Source: Mucilaginibacter aquatilis (GTDB lineage: Bacteria > Bacteroidota > Bacteroidia > Sphingobacteriales > Sphingobacteriaceae). Taken from it: a stretch of DNA of 64,000 nucleotides. This document shows, one piece after another, positions 34,018-43,787 of this stretch. The DNA lies in the NCBI RefSeq assembly GCF_009755275.1, contig NZ_WQLA01000007.1, positions 248,001 through 312,000 on the forward strand, written 5' to 3'. The number at the start of each line of letters is the position of its first letter. Within the stretch, counting starts at the first letter, position 1. The notes below the pieces were generated by a model that saw only the letters and a program-made list of their open reading frames with translations, had not been told where the DNA came from and ran no database searches. A program made the translations under genes and the position numbers.

Positions 34018-34424
34018 AGTAATAAATTTTTCAATGAGCCAAACGAGCCTACATTCTTCACCTATACCCAATACACTCACGCGGTATCAGATACCACATT
34101 TGAAAAACAATAAATAAAATATTGATTGTCAGGTTAATCGGGGAGCTGCAAAAACGTTCGGGATTGCTCATCAAAAGTAGGTGTTAGCACCTTTTCTTAT
34201 TATGAAATTTTCCCTAATGTTTGTAAAATATTATCAATTAAGGTTAAGCATTTTAATTAAAATGTTAGAATTTAATTAGAATAGCAAAATGTGGTTTTAA
34301 TCTATAGCATAAGATTGTATAAGCTGAAAAAGGCTTTTTTCAATTAACGACAACTATTTAAATCAAGCTTTCATTATGGACAGCAATAAGCATGTGACCT
34401 AAAATCCAATTGATAAGTGATTAA
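34018..34424. other. Non-coding region between divergent genes
   Basis: About 400 bp without a gene. It should hold the promoter of SusCD pair 1 (minus) and that of the HipA-like kinase gene (plus). A TACTTTTG -7 match on the minus strand is at 34172-34179 and a 13-bp palindrome (GGTATC-A-GATACC) at 34083-34095. The rest is AT-rich with nothing recognised. Confidence 0.5.
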
Positions 34425-35261
34425 ATGCTAAATCATATCTTTGCCGATATCACATCGCTAATGGAAAACGACGATATGCGCAAGTTACGCTCGGTAAACG
34501 TAACAAGATATGTAACGCCTTTACGCGAAGGCGGCTCCCTCCCGGCCATTGCCGAGGCAGACGATAATTTTTTGTATGTATTAAAATTCCGAGGTGCCGG
34601 ACAAGGTGTAAAGGCCTTAATCGCCGAGCTTATTGGTGGCGAAATTGCACGCTTACTAGGCTTTAAAATTCCTGAGATAGTGTTTGCAAACCTTGATACA
34701 GCTTTTGGCCGTACAGAGCCTGATGAAGAAATTCAAGATTTACTTAAGGCAAGTACCGGCCTTAACCTGGCACTACATTACCTTTCAGGCGCTATTACTT
34801 ATGATCCGGTTTTAACGCAACTTGATGCTAAACTATGTTCGCAAATTGTGTGGCTTGATTGCTTACTCACCAATGTTGACCGCACCCCACGTAACACCAA
34901 TATGTTGATGTGGCACAAAGAGCTTTGGCTTATAGATCATGGAGCATCATTATATTTCCATCATTCATGGCATAATTGGGAAGAGCAGGCTAAACGTCCT
35001 TTTGCTCAAATTAAAGATCATGTTTTGCTGCAATGGGCTACTCAACTTAATGAGGCAGACCAGGAGTTCAAAACCATATTAACGCCTGAAAGCATAAAAG
35101 CCATAACCAACCTCATACCAGATGATTGGCTATCAGATTCATCATCTGATCAATCGCCCTCTGAACGACGTGAAGTTTATTATAAGTTTTTAACTACGCG
35201 CCTTGCCGCATCCTCCGTATTTATTAAAGAAGCACAAAATGCCAGAGCAACACTTATTTGA
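34425..35261 (+). CDS. HipA-like kinase-fold protein
   Basis: A 278-residue protein resembling the stand-alone HipA-like kinase family. Lys54 (in LYVLKFRGAGQG) is a candidate ATP-binding Lys. The catalytic-type loop is NVDRTPRNTN (about residues 150-159) and the metal Asp is D171 in LIDHGAS, matching the HipA NxDRxxxN and D-x-S pattern. It lacks the N-terminal HipA partner domain and there is no HipB-like DNA-binding gene adjacent. Instead, the next gene (DUF3037) overlaps its end by 23 nt. Target of phosphorylation unknown. Confidence 0.82.
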   Translation: MLNHIFADITSLMENDDMRKLRSVNVTRYVTPLREGGSLPAIAEADDNFLYVLKFRGAGQGVKALIAELIGGEIARLLGFKIPEIVFANLDTAFGRTEPDEEIQDLLKASTGLNLALHYLSGAITYDPVLTQLDAKLCSQIVWLDCLLTNVDRTPRNTNMLMWHKELWLIDHGASLYFHHSWHNWEEQAKRPFAQIKDHVLLQWATQLNEADQEFKTILTPESIKAITNLIPDDWLSDSSSDQSPSERREVYYKFLTTRLAASSVFIKEAQNARATLI

Positions 35262-35622
35262 GTATGCGGTTATACGCGTTATGCCAAGGGTGGAGCGCGA
35301 AGAGTTTATAAACGTTGGGGTGATATTGTACTGCGCCAAACTAAGATTTTTGCAGTGCCGGTATCATGTAGACATTGAGAGACTTCAATCTTTTTGCAAA
35401 ATGGTTGATGTTGAAGATGTAGCTGCAAACCTGGGCGCATTTGAAAAAATATGTAATGGTGGAGCTTTTGCTGGAGCTATTGGAAAACTTGATGCTGCAT
35501 CAAGATTCAGGTGGCTAACAGCAACACGTAGCACTGTAGTTCAGTCCTCCAAAGTTCATCCTGGTTTTTGTACCGATCCGGCGAAAACGTTATTGAGGTT
35601 ACATGAAAGTTTAGCGTTATAA
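35239..35622 (+). CDS. DUF3037 family protein
   Basis: A 127-residue protein of DUF3037, recognised from FEYAVIRVMPRVEREEFINVGVILYC at the N-terminus, a region shared by the family. ATG 35239 is chosen (MPEQHLFEYAV); the longer frame from 35203 is an extension within the upstream gene. It overlaps the HipA-like kinase gene by 23 nt, so the two are translationally coupled. This kinase/DUF3037 order recurs in other bacteria as I recall it. Function unknown; possible partner or substrate of the kinase. Confidence 0.82.
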   Translation: MPEQHLFEYAVIRVMPRVEREEFINVGVILYCAKLRFLQCRYHVDIERLQSFCKMVDVEDVAANLGAFEKICNGGAFAGAIGKLDAASRFRWLTATRSTVVQSSKVHPGFCTDPAKTLLRLHESLAL

Positions 35623-35630
35623 CCAAAAAA

Positions 35631-36134
35631 ATGAAGCTATCGCCAAATTCGCCACTGCAAAAATTGATGGACACCCTACCCCAACAGGGCTTGGTAACCT
35701 GGATTGGCGTAAGGCCTCAGCGAGGAGCGCCTCTGCTTTCAGTACAAAATGTGGAGGCAATTACTCTTAAAGGACTTGCAGGCGATCACTTTTCAGGTTC
35801 GGAAAAAAGCAAGCGACAAGTTACCCTTATACAACAAGAACATATAGATCTGGTAGCATCGGTAATGCAGTTAGCGCACTTAACGCCGGATATGCTGCGC
35901 CGCAACATTGTGGTTGAAGGCATTAACTTGCATTCACTTAAAGACCGGCACTTTTGGGTTGGAAATGTATTGCTGGAGTATACTGGCGATTGCCACCCAT
36001 GCTCGCGTATGGAGGACATACTTGGCCCCGGAGGTTACAATGCCATGCGAGGACATGGGGGTATCACAGCCAGGATACTGCAAGGTGGCAACATTGGTGT
36101 TAATGATAAGGTGTTTGTCGAGCAATCTTCATAA
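35631..36134 (+). CDS. MOSC-domain protein
   Basis: A 167-residue single MOSC domain (molybdenum cofactor sulfurase C-terminal type). It has KGLAGDHFSG early and the conserved Cys in DCHPCSRMEDILGPGGYNAMRGHGG, the presumed sulfur-carrying residue. Such stand-alone proteins (YiiM-like) may reduce N-hydroxylated compounds with molybdenum cofactor. It starts 8 nt after the DUF3037 gene, so the three plus-strand genes form one unit, ended by a hairpin. Confidence 0.9.
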   Translation: MKLSPNSPLQKLMDTLPQQGLVTWIGVRPQRGAPLLSVQNVEAITLKGLAGDHFSGSEKSKRQVTLIQQEHIDLVASVMQLAHLTPDMLRRNIVVEGINLHSLKDRHFWVGNVLLEYTGDCHPCSRMEDILGPGGYNAMRGHGGITARILQGGNIGVNDKVFVEQSS

Positions 36135-36145
36135 TTCTTAAAAAG

Positions 36146-36179
36146 AAACCCCGCCTGAAATTAATCAGAACGGGGTTTT
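36146..36179. terminator. Bidirectional terminator between MOSC gene and susD 2
   Basis: An 8-bp stem (AAACCCCG/CGGGGTTT) continued by CTGA/TCAG around a short loop, with A- and T-rich ends, between convergent genes. Confidence 0.8.
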
Positions 36180-36200
36180 ACTATGTAAACCAAAAAGTTA

Positions 36201-38171
36201 TTACCAACCCGGATTTTGCTCCGCAGCTTTTTCTGCTGATGTTAGCGGTTGACCATTTTTCTTGATTAAATCAAGGTGAACAGCCTGAGGTATTGGTCTT
36301 AATAAATGCTTTGGAGCAACAGGACGTGCTTCGTCATTGAACGCATTTGCGCGAGCGATTAAAGTACGTGTACGAGCTAAATCTTCCCAACGCATTAACT
36401 CACCCATTAATTCGCGCGAACGCTCATTCAGTAAGAATGCCATAAACTTATCTGCATCTGAGGCAGCGCCAATACGAGTGTAAAATTCGCGGTTGGAATT
36501 TAAAATATCACCTACGCTATTTATATGCATGCTGTTAAGAGTATTTGTAGTAACAGGCGTTGCAATATTGTTTGATTCGTAATAAGTGTTACGATCAGAA
36601 TAAGAACTTGGTGCAGTAGGGCTAACAGCAGGATTGGTTTTATAAGAAACTCCCCCGTCAACATAAAACGAACGATCTTCGCCATCTTTATAAGCGGCAC
36701 GGTCACGCACTTTATTAATGTAAGGCAAAGCAGCACCATAGTTGCCCAGGCGTCCATAAGCTTCTGCAGCAATCAAATATGTTTCAGCCAAACGAGCTAA
36801 AATACCATCACGTGTACCAAATTGTGATGCCACAGCATTACGCGAGCCATCCATAAATTTCGATAACGCTACGTAACGGCTTGCCTCGTAATTGCCATGA
36901 TTACCCTGGAAGTTTTCAGCCTGACCTGCAAAGTATCTTACAAACATGTGCGGTGCACGCAATGTAATGTTAGCAGCTGTATAACGGGCATCGCCAGCAT
37001 TATTAACTATGTAGAGAATTCCTTCCTGGCCTATTGAGAATTTATTTTGACCTGCCTGAGGATGACCTGCAGGCCATTTAGGATAACTGCTGGCACTTGC
37101 ATTATTGGCAATATATCGCGTTTTAAAGCTTTTCCAAAAACGTGAATCGTTTACACGATCGTATACATCCATTGCGTAATCAGTTGAGCGCAAACGTTGA
37201 AATTCACGACCGCCCGCTAAATCACGCACCATACCAGGCAAATTCTGGTATATTGACGGATAGTACAAATGTATTTGATTACCATATCGGCCTTGCGTTG
37301 CAGTATTATTTGAGAATTCCGCTGCTAAAATAACTTCTGAAAGTGTTTCATTAGGTCCGTCAGGAGTTGTGAAATTCCATAAATCACTAAAATTATTTGC
37401 AAGGCTTTTACCGCTTGTATTAATTACTTCATCACAAAGCTGTATAGCTTTATTCAAGTCTGCTTCTTTAGTGCTTGCATTCCAATCACTATTGATTTCA
37501 CTTGCTCTAAAAAGATAAGCTTTTGCCAAAAAGTGAGCAGCTGCCCATTTGGTTATTCTGCCCCTTTCGGCTGGAGTTGCAGGCAATAAACTGTAGGCTT
37601 GTGTAAAGTCGGCTATTATCTGATCATATACCTGCTGCGCTGTATTACGTGGAAATTCTTCTTCAATAGTTAACGATGTAGTTAGCTTAAGCGGCACACC
37701 ACCAAATTGTTTAACCAATTTAAAGTAGTCAAAGGCACGCATAAAATAGCCTTCGCCTAAACGCGTATTTTTATTTGCTCCCTCATAATACTGCGGCACA
37801 TTTTGTATCATAATGTTTGCAGAGTTTATGTTGCCGTACATATTGCTCCAAACGGTTGCAGCATCACCGATGAAACTGTTAAGGTTAGCATCATAAGAGT
37901 TCCACATTTGCATGGTGCGGTCGCCCCCAACGGCAAACTCATCGGTGCCATAGTTTGTAGTTGAATAAGCCCATTCATAATTGAAATGGAAACGTAAACT
38001 CTGATACATACCAACTGATAACCCGTCTAAACCAAAGGTTGTCTTAAAATCTTCAGTATTTAAAGCTGTTAATTGATTTTCATCTAAAAAGCTTTTTTTG
38101 CAGCTTGTAGGCATCACCATAAGTGTGGTGACTGCTGCGGCGCCGTATATTAATTTAGCTAATTTCTTCAT
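36201..38171 (-). CDS. RagB/SusD-family outer-membrane lipoprotein (pair 2)
   Basis: A 656-residue SusD-type substrate-binding lipoprotein. ATG 38171 starts a signal peptide (KKLAKLIYGAAAVTTLMVM) ending at the lipobox TSC. An in-frame TTG at 38186 would overlap the susC stop region and is less likely. Family regions include FMRAFDYFKLVKQFGGVPL and NERSRELMGELMRWEDLARTR in pieces. The protein ends with EQNPGW, typical of the family. It follows its susC by 15 nt and shares the ECF-controlled locus. Confidence 0.93.
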   Translation of the reverse strand: MKKLAKLIYGAAAVTTLMVMPTSCKKSFLDENQLTALNTEDFKTTFGLDGLSVGMYQSLRFHFNYEWAYSTTNYGTDEFAVGGDRTMQMWNSYDANLNSFIGDAATVWSNMYGNINSANIMIQNVPQYYEGANKNTRLGEGYFMRAFDYFKLVKQFGGVPLKLTTSLTIEEEFPRNTAQQVYDQIIADFTQAYSLLPATPAERGRITKWAAAHFLAKAYLFRASEINSDWNASTKEADLNKAIQLCDEVINTSGKSLANNFSDLWNFTTPDGPNETLSEVILAAEFSNNTATQGRYGNQIHLYYPSIYQNLPGMVRDLAGGREFQRLRSTDYAMDVYDRVNDSRFWKSFKTRYIANNASASSYPKWPAGHPQAGQNKFSIGQEGILYIVNNAGDARYTAANITLRAPHMFVRYFAGQAENFQGNHGNYEASRYVALSKFMDGSRNAVASQFGTRDGILARLAETYLIAAEAYGRLGNYGAALPYINKVRDRAAYKDGEDRSFYVDGGVSYKTNPAVSPTAPSSYSDRNTYYESNNIATPVTTNTLNSMHINSVGDILNSNREFYTRIGAASDADKFMAFLLNERSRELMGELMRWEDLARTRTLIARANAFNDEARPVAPKHLLRPIPQAVHLDLIKKNGQPLTSAEKAAEQNPGW

Positions 38172-38186
38172 GATTTGTGTTTGCAA

Positions 38187-41100
38187 TTAAAATCCTACGT
38201 TTACACCAAATACAAAGCCTCTGTTAAAAATTGCGCTTTGAGTATCCGGATCAATAAAATCAACTGACTTATGAATATAACCCGGGTTAAGTGCCTGAGC
38301 ATATACCTTTACGCGTGATAGATTGAGCTTTTGGGTAAGCTTGGTAGGCAAAAAATATCCCAAAGAAATATTACGTATTTTTATGAATGAACCATCCTGA
38401 TAGTTCATTGACGTACGGTAAACGTCTCCAGCTGCGCTATTATAATTTGGCGATGGGTAAGCATTTGTTGGGTTTGTTGGTGTCCAATAGTCAAGCACGC
38501 GTTGCGCAAACCGGCCTTGTAGTGACTCTGCTCCTGCATCAATTATATACCCCCAGCGGGCAAATACAAATGCAGATAATTCAAAGCCTTTGTAATTGAA
38601 AGTATTTGTCATACCACCGTTCCAGTTCGGGCTACGGCTTCCTCTGAATACGCGGTCATTATTTGCATCAATACGGTAATCACCGTTTTGATCTTTGATT
38701 TTAATATCACCCGGATAAAATACACGGCGCGTTGGAGTGCTTGAAGCTTGTTGATATTTCAACATTTCACGCTGATCGTCCTCAGTATCTTGCCAGATAC
38801 CAATTTTCTCGTAATCATAAAAAGTTTGAACACGCTGACCTATAAACCATCCGTTTGATACATCGTTAACCTTTCCTAAAGAAAGTTCTTCAATTTTCTC
38901 TCTGGTAGCAGAGAAATTTAGGCCTGTTGTCCAGGTAAAATCTTTAGTTTTTACGTTAACTGTATTTACGGTAATCTCAATACCTCTATTAGAAGTTCTG
39001 CCTATGTTATCAAAAGCAGAAGGATAACCATTTATAGGCGAAATACCTCTGTTTAATAACAGGTCTGAGGTACTGGTAGTGTACAAATCAATAGCACCAT
39101 TAATCCTGTTCTTTAAAACACCAAATTCAATTCCTAAGTTATATTGCGTTGTTTTTTCCCAACCAATTGGATTTGGAAGTGAAATTGGATTGGCCAGTGA
39201 TGCGTCAGACGATACATAACCCGGGCTTACATTTGGACCAAACGTGTAGTAAAGCGTTTGTAAAGCACCAATAGTTGTATAAGGTCTTACTGCAGCGTTT
39301 CCAACTGTACCAACTCCAACACGTACCTTTAATGCATCAATCCAGCTAAACTGTTTGATAAAATCTTCCTGATCTAAACGCCAGCCCGCTGAAACCGATG
39401 GGAAAGAATCCCACTTCATGCCTGGCTGCAATACCGATGATCCATCCCAGCGTACAAATGCAGTAAGTATGTACTTATTGTCAAACGTATAATTACCACG
39501 TACCATGTATGAATTTAGTCTCGAATCAACAAGGTTTGAGCTAAATGCATCAAGAGCCGAAACCGAATTTAACTGGTACCACAATTGTTTGGTGTAAGGA
39601 AGTTTAGTTGCAGTCATTGCTGAGCTTTCCTCACGGTTTGATTGCGAACTTTGTAACAAAGTAAGGCCGAAGTCATGCTTACCAACCGACTTATTGTAAT
39701 AAAGAAGGTGGTCAAGTGTCCATGTCATTCTATTACCCTGAGCAAGTTGAGCCTGGTTAGTAGAACCTGCCTGGCCGGCGCCACGGTTAATAGATAAGGC
39801 ATCCTGATAGCGTCCGTTATTATAATTACTTAGATCAGGACCAAACTGCAAACGGTATTTTAAACCCGGCAAAATGCTTAACTCAGCATAAAATGAGCCT
39901 AAAGCACGTGTAGTTTTACGCAGGTCAATATTGTATTTCTCTTCACCGATAGGATTTTGAATATTAACATCTCCGCCAGGTAAATTTATACGGTTACCGT
40001 TGGCGTCAAAAGGTACCGCGTATGGTAACATTCCTAATGCAGCAGAATACAGTTGGCCTGGTCCGGTAGCGTTGGAGGTTTGGAATCCATAATTCTGCGC
40101 ACTGAAAGTTGCGTTTATACTGGCACCCATTTTAAACCACTTGGTAGGCGTTATATCAACACTTACTTTTGAGCTGTAACGAGTATAGTTTTGTCCTACT
40201 TGCGTACCATCCTGACGCAGGTAGCCAAAAGAACCATATGCAGTCATTTTATCTGTACCACCACTTGCGCTTAATATGTGATCATGAGTTACGCCTGTTT
40301 TTTTAACCATGTCACCCCAGTTGGTGGTTGGCACAAGGCTACCATCAAACGTTCCGTTAGCCCAACCTTTTTCTATGTTTGCAAAAGCTACAGCATCCTG
40401 GCCAAAAATCCTTCTGTCATCAGCTAAAGTGGGTGTTAAAGGATAAGTTGAGTTAGCATTAGCTGCCGGGTTCAAATATCCCACTCTACGGTAAGCATCT
40501 CTTCTAAACTCAATATACTGAGCAGAATTCATCATCTCCTGTGCGTTATGCAATGTCTCGATGGTAGCTGTCCCAACATAATCTAAAGATAACCTACCTG
40601 CCTTTCCTCGCTTGGTAGTTACTAATATGACACCATTTGCACCGCGCGAGCCATATACCGCCGTTGCTGATGCATCTTTTAAAACGTCGATATTTTCAAT
40701 ATCATTAGGATTAATATTTTCTATAGAGCCATTTAGTGGAATACCATCTACAACATACAACGGATCACTTGTAGCGGTAATTGAACGTACACCACGTATA
40801 CGTACCTGACCTAAGGTGCCTGGCCTTTCAGCCGATCTGATATCAACACCCGAAGCCTTACCTTGTAAAGCTTCTAATGCGTTAGCTACCGGCCTTGAGC
40901 GAATTTCCTGTGCGTTTATACTTACTACAGATGACGTTACATCTGAACGTTTTACCACGTTGTAACCTACAACAACTACCTCGCTCAGGTTACTGGCCTG
41001 GGTAATTAGTTTTATATCAAGGTTAGTTTGGGTTCCAACAGTTACTTCTTGTGTTGTGAAGCCAACGTATTTAACCACTAATACAGTATTTGCATCAGGC

Positions 41101-41636
41101 ACAGTGATAGAGAAGTTACCGTTTACATCAGTTATAGTACCGGTGGTTGAACCTTTGATGGTTACACTTACGCCCACCAATTCTTCACCTTTATCGCTGG
41201 TAACTTTACCTTTGATTTGTACGGGGGGCTGCTGGGCCGATACCGGAGTACTTACAGATGTTTCGGCAGCTGCAACCGATTGCTTTTTTGCCAATACAAT
41301 ACGGTCGTTGATTAGTTGATAGCTAATTTGATCGGGTAAAATATTGTTCAAAACGGCATCAAGCCTTTGCCCTGTAGCTGTGTAGCTGATTTTAGCGTTG
41401 TTTTGAATAATACTTTTGCTGTAAACAAACTTTACGCCTGTTTTTTCTCCCAGCGCTTTAATTGCGCTTTCTAAATTTGGTTCATTAATAGTAACACTTA
41501 CTATTTTATCAAGGATTTGCGCATTGCTACTCTTGGCATAGGCCACTGTTGAGAGTATTAATGCAATAAATAACTGGCTCAAAGTTATCCTCATAATCTT
41601 CAGGCAGTTAGTTGGAGTTAGTAAATGATATTGCAT
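38187..41636 (-). CDS. SusC/RagA-family TonB-linked transporter with STN signalling domain (pair 2)
   Basis: An 1149-residue TonB-dependent outer-membrane channel. After the signal peptide comes an STN (secretin/TonB short N-terminal) domain (about residues 45-120, ESAIKALGEKTGVKFVYSK), which contacts a FecR anti-sigma in the periplasm. A carboxypeptidase-D-like repeat (VKGKVTSDKGEELVGVSV-like), plug (NPNDIENIDVLKDASATAVYG) and barrel follow. An alternative start at Met15 (41594) also yields a good signal peptide. Upstream fecR and an ECF sigma gene on the same strand complete a FecA-type signal chain. Confidence 0.93.
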   Translation of the reverse strand: MQYHLLTPTNCLKIMRITLSQLFIALILSTVAYAKSSNAQILDKIVSVTINEPNLESAIKALGEKTGVKFVYSKSIIQNNAKISYTATGQRLDAVLNNILPDQISYQLINDRIVLAKKQSVAAAETSVSTPVSAQQPPVQIKGKVTSDKGEELVGVSVTIKGSTTGTITDVNGNFSITVPDANTVLVVKYVGFTTQEVTVGTQTNLDIKLITQASNLSEVVVVGYNVVKRSDVTSSVVSINAQEIRSRPVANALEALQGKASGVDIRSAERPGTLGQVRIRGVRSITATSDPLYVVDGIPLNGSIENINPNDIENIDVLKDASATAVYGSRGANGVILVTTKRGKAGRLSLDYVGTATIETLHNAQEMMNSAQYIEFRRDAYRRVGYLNPAANANSTYPLTPTLADDRRIFGQDAVAFANIEKGWANGTFDGSLVPTTNWGDMVKKTGVTHDHILSASGGTDKMTAYGSFGYLRQDGTQVGQNYTRYSSKVSVDITPTKWFKMGASINATFSAQNYGFQTSNATGPGQLYSAALGMLPYAVPFDANGNRINLPGGDVNIQNPIGEEKYNIDLRKTTRALGSFYAELSILPGLKYRLQFGPDLSNYNNGRYQDALSINRGAGQAGSTNQAQLAQGNRMTWTLDHLLYYNKSVGKHDFGLTLLQSSQSNREESSAMTATKLPYTKQLWYQLNSVSALDAFSSNLVDSRLNSYMVRGNYTFDNKYILTAFVRWDGSSVLQPGMKWDSFPSVSAGWRLDQEDFIKQFSWIDALKVRVGVGTVGNAAVRPYTTIGALQTLYYTFGPNVSPGYVSSDASLANPISLPNPIGWEKTTQYNLGIEFGVLKNRINGAIDLYTTSTSDLLLNRGISPINGYPSAFDNIGRTSNRGIEITVNTVNVKTKDFTWTTGLNFSATREKIEELSLGKVNDVSNGWFIGQRVQTFYDYEKIGIWQDTEDDQREMLKYQQASSTPTRRVFYPGDIKIKDQNGDYRIDANNDRVFRGSRSPNWNGGMTNTFNYKGFELSAFVFARWGYIIDAGAESLQGRFAQRVLDYWTPTNPTNAYPSPNYNSAAGDVYRTSMNYQDGSFIKIRNISLGYFLPTKLTQKLNLSRVKVYAQALNPGYIHKSVDFIDPDTQSAIFNRGFVFGVNVGF

Positions 41637-41770
41637 ACATTAAATTGGTTGTTTTTAAATAAATAATCGGCTTGTACTTAATTACCGGGTGTTCCCCTGC
41701 ATAACTAACCGACATCAGGTTTTCAAATCGTCTTCTCTTTTATTCATTGATATTTAGTGAATTATGCATT

Positions 41771-42766
41771 TTATAATGTGGTATTTGATTTAAATACAAA
41801 GGTTTTATCGTCGTCAACCAGGTAAGCGGCATTAACTGATTCTTTGATCATTTCAAGTATAGCAGGCAAACTTTGATCGGTAAAGTCGGCAGTAAACGTC
41901 AACGCATTAAGATTTGCTTCCTTAGTGTAAATACGAATACCAAAACGCTGATTAAGTGCTGCAAACACTTTGCTCAATGGGGCATCTTCAAACGACAGGG
42001 ACACCTTTTTCCAAATCCGCATTTCATTTTCAATTTGTTTGCCTTCATGCTTAACCATTTTATTGTGATTAAGCAGCGTTACCCTTTGGTTGGCTACAAG
42101 CATAACCTCCTGCCCTTTTTCACTTTGCGTAACCGATACTTTTCCGGTCACAACCGAAACCTCGGCAGGAGCATTTTTTAATGCTTTAACCCTGAAACTG
42201 GTACCCCAAACGCGCGTAATCAGCTCGCCGCTGTTTATTATAAAGGGATGAGCTTTATCTTTAGTTACTTCAAAAAAAGCTTCGCCGGTTAACTTAACCT
42301 CACGTGTATGGTCATCAAATTTGTCGGGATAGGTAATTGCACTTTCGGGGTTCAGCCAAACTATGCTGCGGTCGGGAAGAATTCGTTTTAATATACTTGA
42401 GCCGGTGTTTTTAAAAGTAACATTGGCTTTTAAATTTGTTGGTTGAGCATCAATTGTTGTTGACCTGGTATCGGCAATTTTTACTATTAGTAATAACAAG
42501 GCGGCAATTCCTGCTGCTGCACAAAAAACAGCGTACAACTTACCACTAAAAAAGCTGCCGCCCCCCTTTTCACGCTTTTGTTCAACGCTTTGCGTAAAAC
42601 GATTGTACATTGAACGCTTCAAACCTTCCTGCTCAACTTCATCTAAAAATCGAAGCGGGTCAGGATGTTCGTCAAAACTATTGTACCACTCATCTACAAA
42701 CTCCTTCTCCTCCGGTGTACAAGTGTTATTTAAATATTTACGAATAAGTTGAGGGGTAATTTTCAT
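41771..42766 (-). CDS. FecR-type anti-sigma factor
   Basis: A 331-residue single-pass inner-membrane regulator. The N-terminal cytosolic part (about residues 1-75) should bind the ECF sigma factor. A transmembrane helix lies at about 78-98 (LYAVFCAAAGIAALLLLIV). The periplasmic FecR domain follows (ILPDRSIVWLNPESAITYP, GEAFFEVTKDKAHPF), then a C-terminal secretin-like DUF4974 region (LSFEDAPLSKVFAALNQRFG). It sits between the sigma gene and the STN-type susC, as expected for the signal relay from the outer membrane. Confidence 0.95.
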   Translation of the reverse strand: MKITPQLIRKYLNNTCTPEEKEFVDEWYNSFDEHPDPLRFLDEVEQEGLKRSMYNRFTQSVEQKREKGGGSFFSGKLYAVFCAAAGIAALLLLIVKIADTRSTTIDAQPTNLKANVTFKNTGSSILKRILPDRSIVWLNPESAITYPDKFDDHTREVKLTGEAFFEVTKDKAHPFIINSGELITRVWGTSFRVKALKNAPAEVSVVTGKVSVTQSEKGQEVMLVANQRVTLLNHNKMVKHEGKQIENEMRIWKKVSLSFEDAPLSKVFAALNQRFGIRIYTKEANLNALTFTADFTDQSLPAILEMIKESVNAAYLVDDDKTFVFKSNTTL

Positions 42767-42901
42767 ACCATAGCGTGCAATTACAGGTTAAGAAGCTTAG
42801 TTTAATTGGTTTATATAGTATATGACAACTAAACCCTGCCTTACCCTTGCATGCCCGCTAAATTTTTTTCGGATAAATGTAGAGCGAGAAAAAGCTGAAG
42901 A

Positions 42902-43480
42902 TTAATATAGCATACATGAAAGTAATGCAACCATAAGTGTTACGCTTACTTTCAAACGCTTAATGGCTTTACTCAAATGACCTTCTACCGTTTTCTCTGA
43001 AATGCCAAGGGTGCTAGCAATTTCCTTATTGGTTTTATTTTGCATACGGCTCAGTTCAAAAACCGAACGGCACTTCTCGGGCAAAATGCTTACCTCTTTT
43101 GCTATTACGGTATTCAGCTCGTGTAACCTTATAATCTGCTCGGTTGAATAATCGGCGTGTGAGGTGGTCAATGATATGTTTTCAAACACAATGCTCTTAC
43201 GGCTTTCGCGGGCAAAGTAATTCAACACTAAATGCTTAACTGAAGTGTAAATATATCCTTCAAACGATGTTTGTATTTTCAGTTTGTTACGGTTTGCCCA
43301 AAAGTTAGTTAAAAACTCCTGTACTATTTCTTCTGCCACCTCTCGGCTTTTAACCCGCTTATACGCAAACGAGTAAAGCTGCTTCCAGTAACGGTCATAG
43401 ATTTCCTTAAAGGCTTGCTCGTGGTCTGCCTTTATCAGCTCCAGTAACTCTACATCATTCAGGCTTTGTACGTTGGGCAT
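42902..43480 (-). CDS. RNA polymerase ECF sigma factor
   Basis: A 192-residue sigma-70 family ECF factor. Region 2 covers FKEIYDRYWKQLYSFAYKRVKSREVAEEIVQEF (about residues 20-52). Region 4 has the helix-turn-helix NKEIASTLGISEKTVEGHLSKAIKRLK. The short hydrophobic C-terminus (VTLMVALLSCMLY) is common in this group in Bacteroidota. It is expected to be held by the adjacent FecR protein and released when the pair 2 SusC senses substrate, then to transcribe susCD 2. Confidence 0.95.
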   Translation of the reverse strand: MPNVQSLNDVELLELIKADHEQAFKEIYDRYWKQLYSFAYKRVKSREVAEEIVQEFLTNFWANRNKLKIQTSFEGYIYTSVKHLVLNYFARESRKSIVFENISLTTSHADYSTEQIIRLHELNTVIAKEVSILPEKCRSVFELSRMQNKTNKEIASTLGISEKTVEGHLSKAIKRLKVSVTLMVALLSCMLY

Positions 43481-43787
43481 TTTTCTGTAAAAACTATTCA
43501 GTTAAAAAGTCAACTTTATTAAAAATCAAAAAACCAAAAAAACCAGCCCTGTATGGTAATACAAGCGCATTTAAGGAAACATACTGCTTAATAACAAATG
43601 AAAAATTGGCTATAAAAAACAGATTAGCAATTGGTGCAACTAACGTAAATAATATTTCAGCATTTACTATCCTGTAGTGTCATGCTTGGGCTTTAAGGTT
43701 TTTAATTTACAGCGTTTTACAAGTTGCTGTAATTTCAACCTCAAAACTTATAGAGCTAGTAGGTGTATATCTAATAAAGCCTTTTAT
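43481..43787. other. Non-coding region between sigma factor and ligD genes
   Basis: About 300 bp between divergent genes. AT-rich, with several A runs. No exact TAnnTTTG element on either strand and no RNA gene was recognised. Confidence 0.5.

Noticed and set aside
43677..43787. Upstream extension of LigD
   Set aside because: The extra 37 residues are Cys/Arg/Phe-rich and unlike LigD; ATG 43788 begins just before the adenylation domain.
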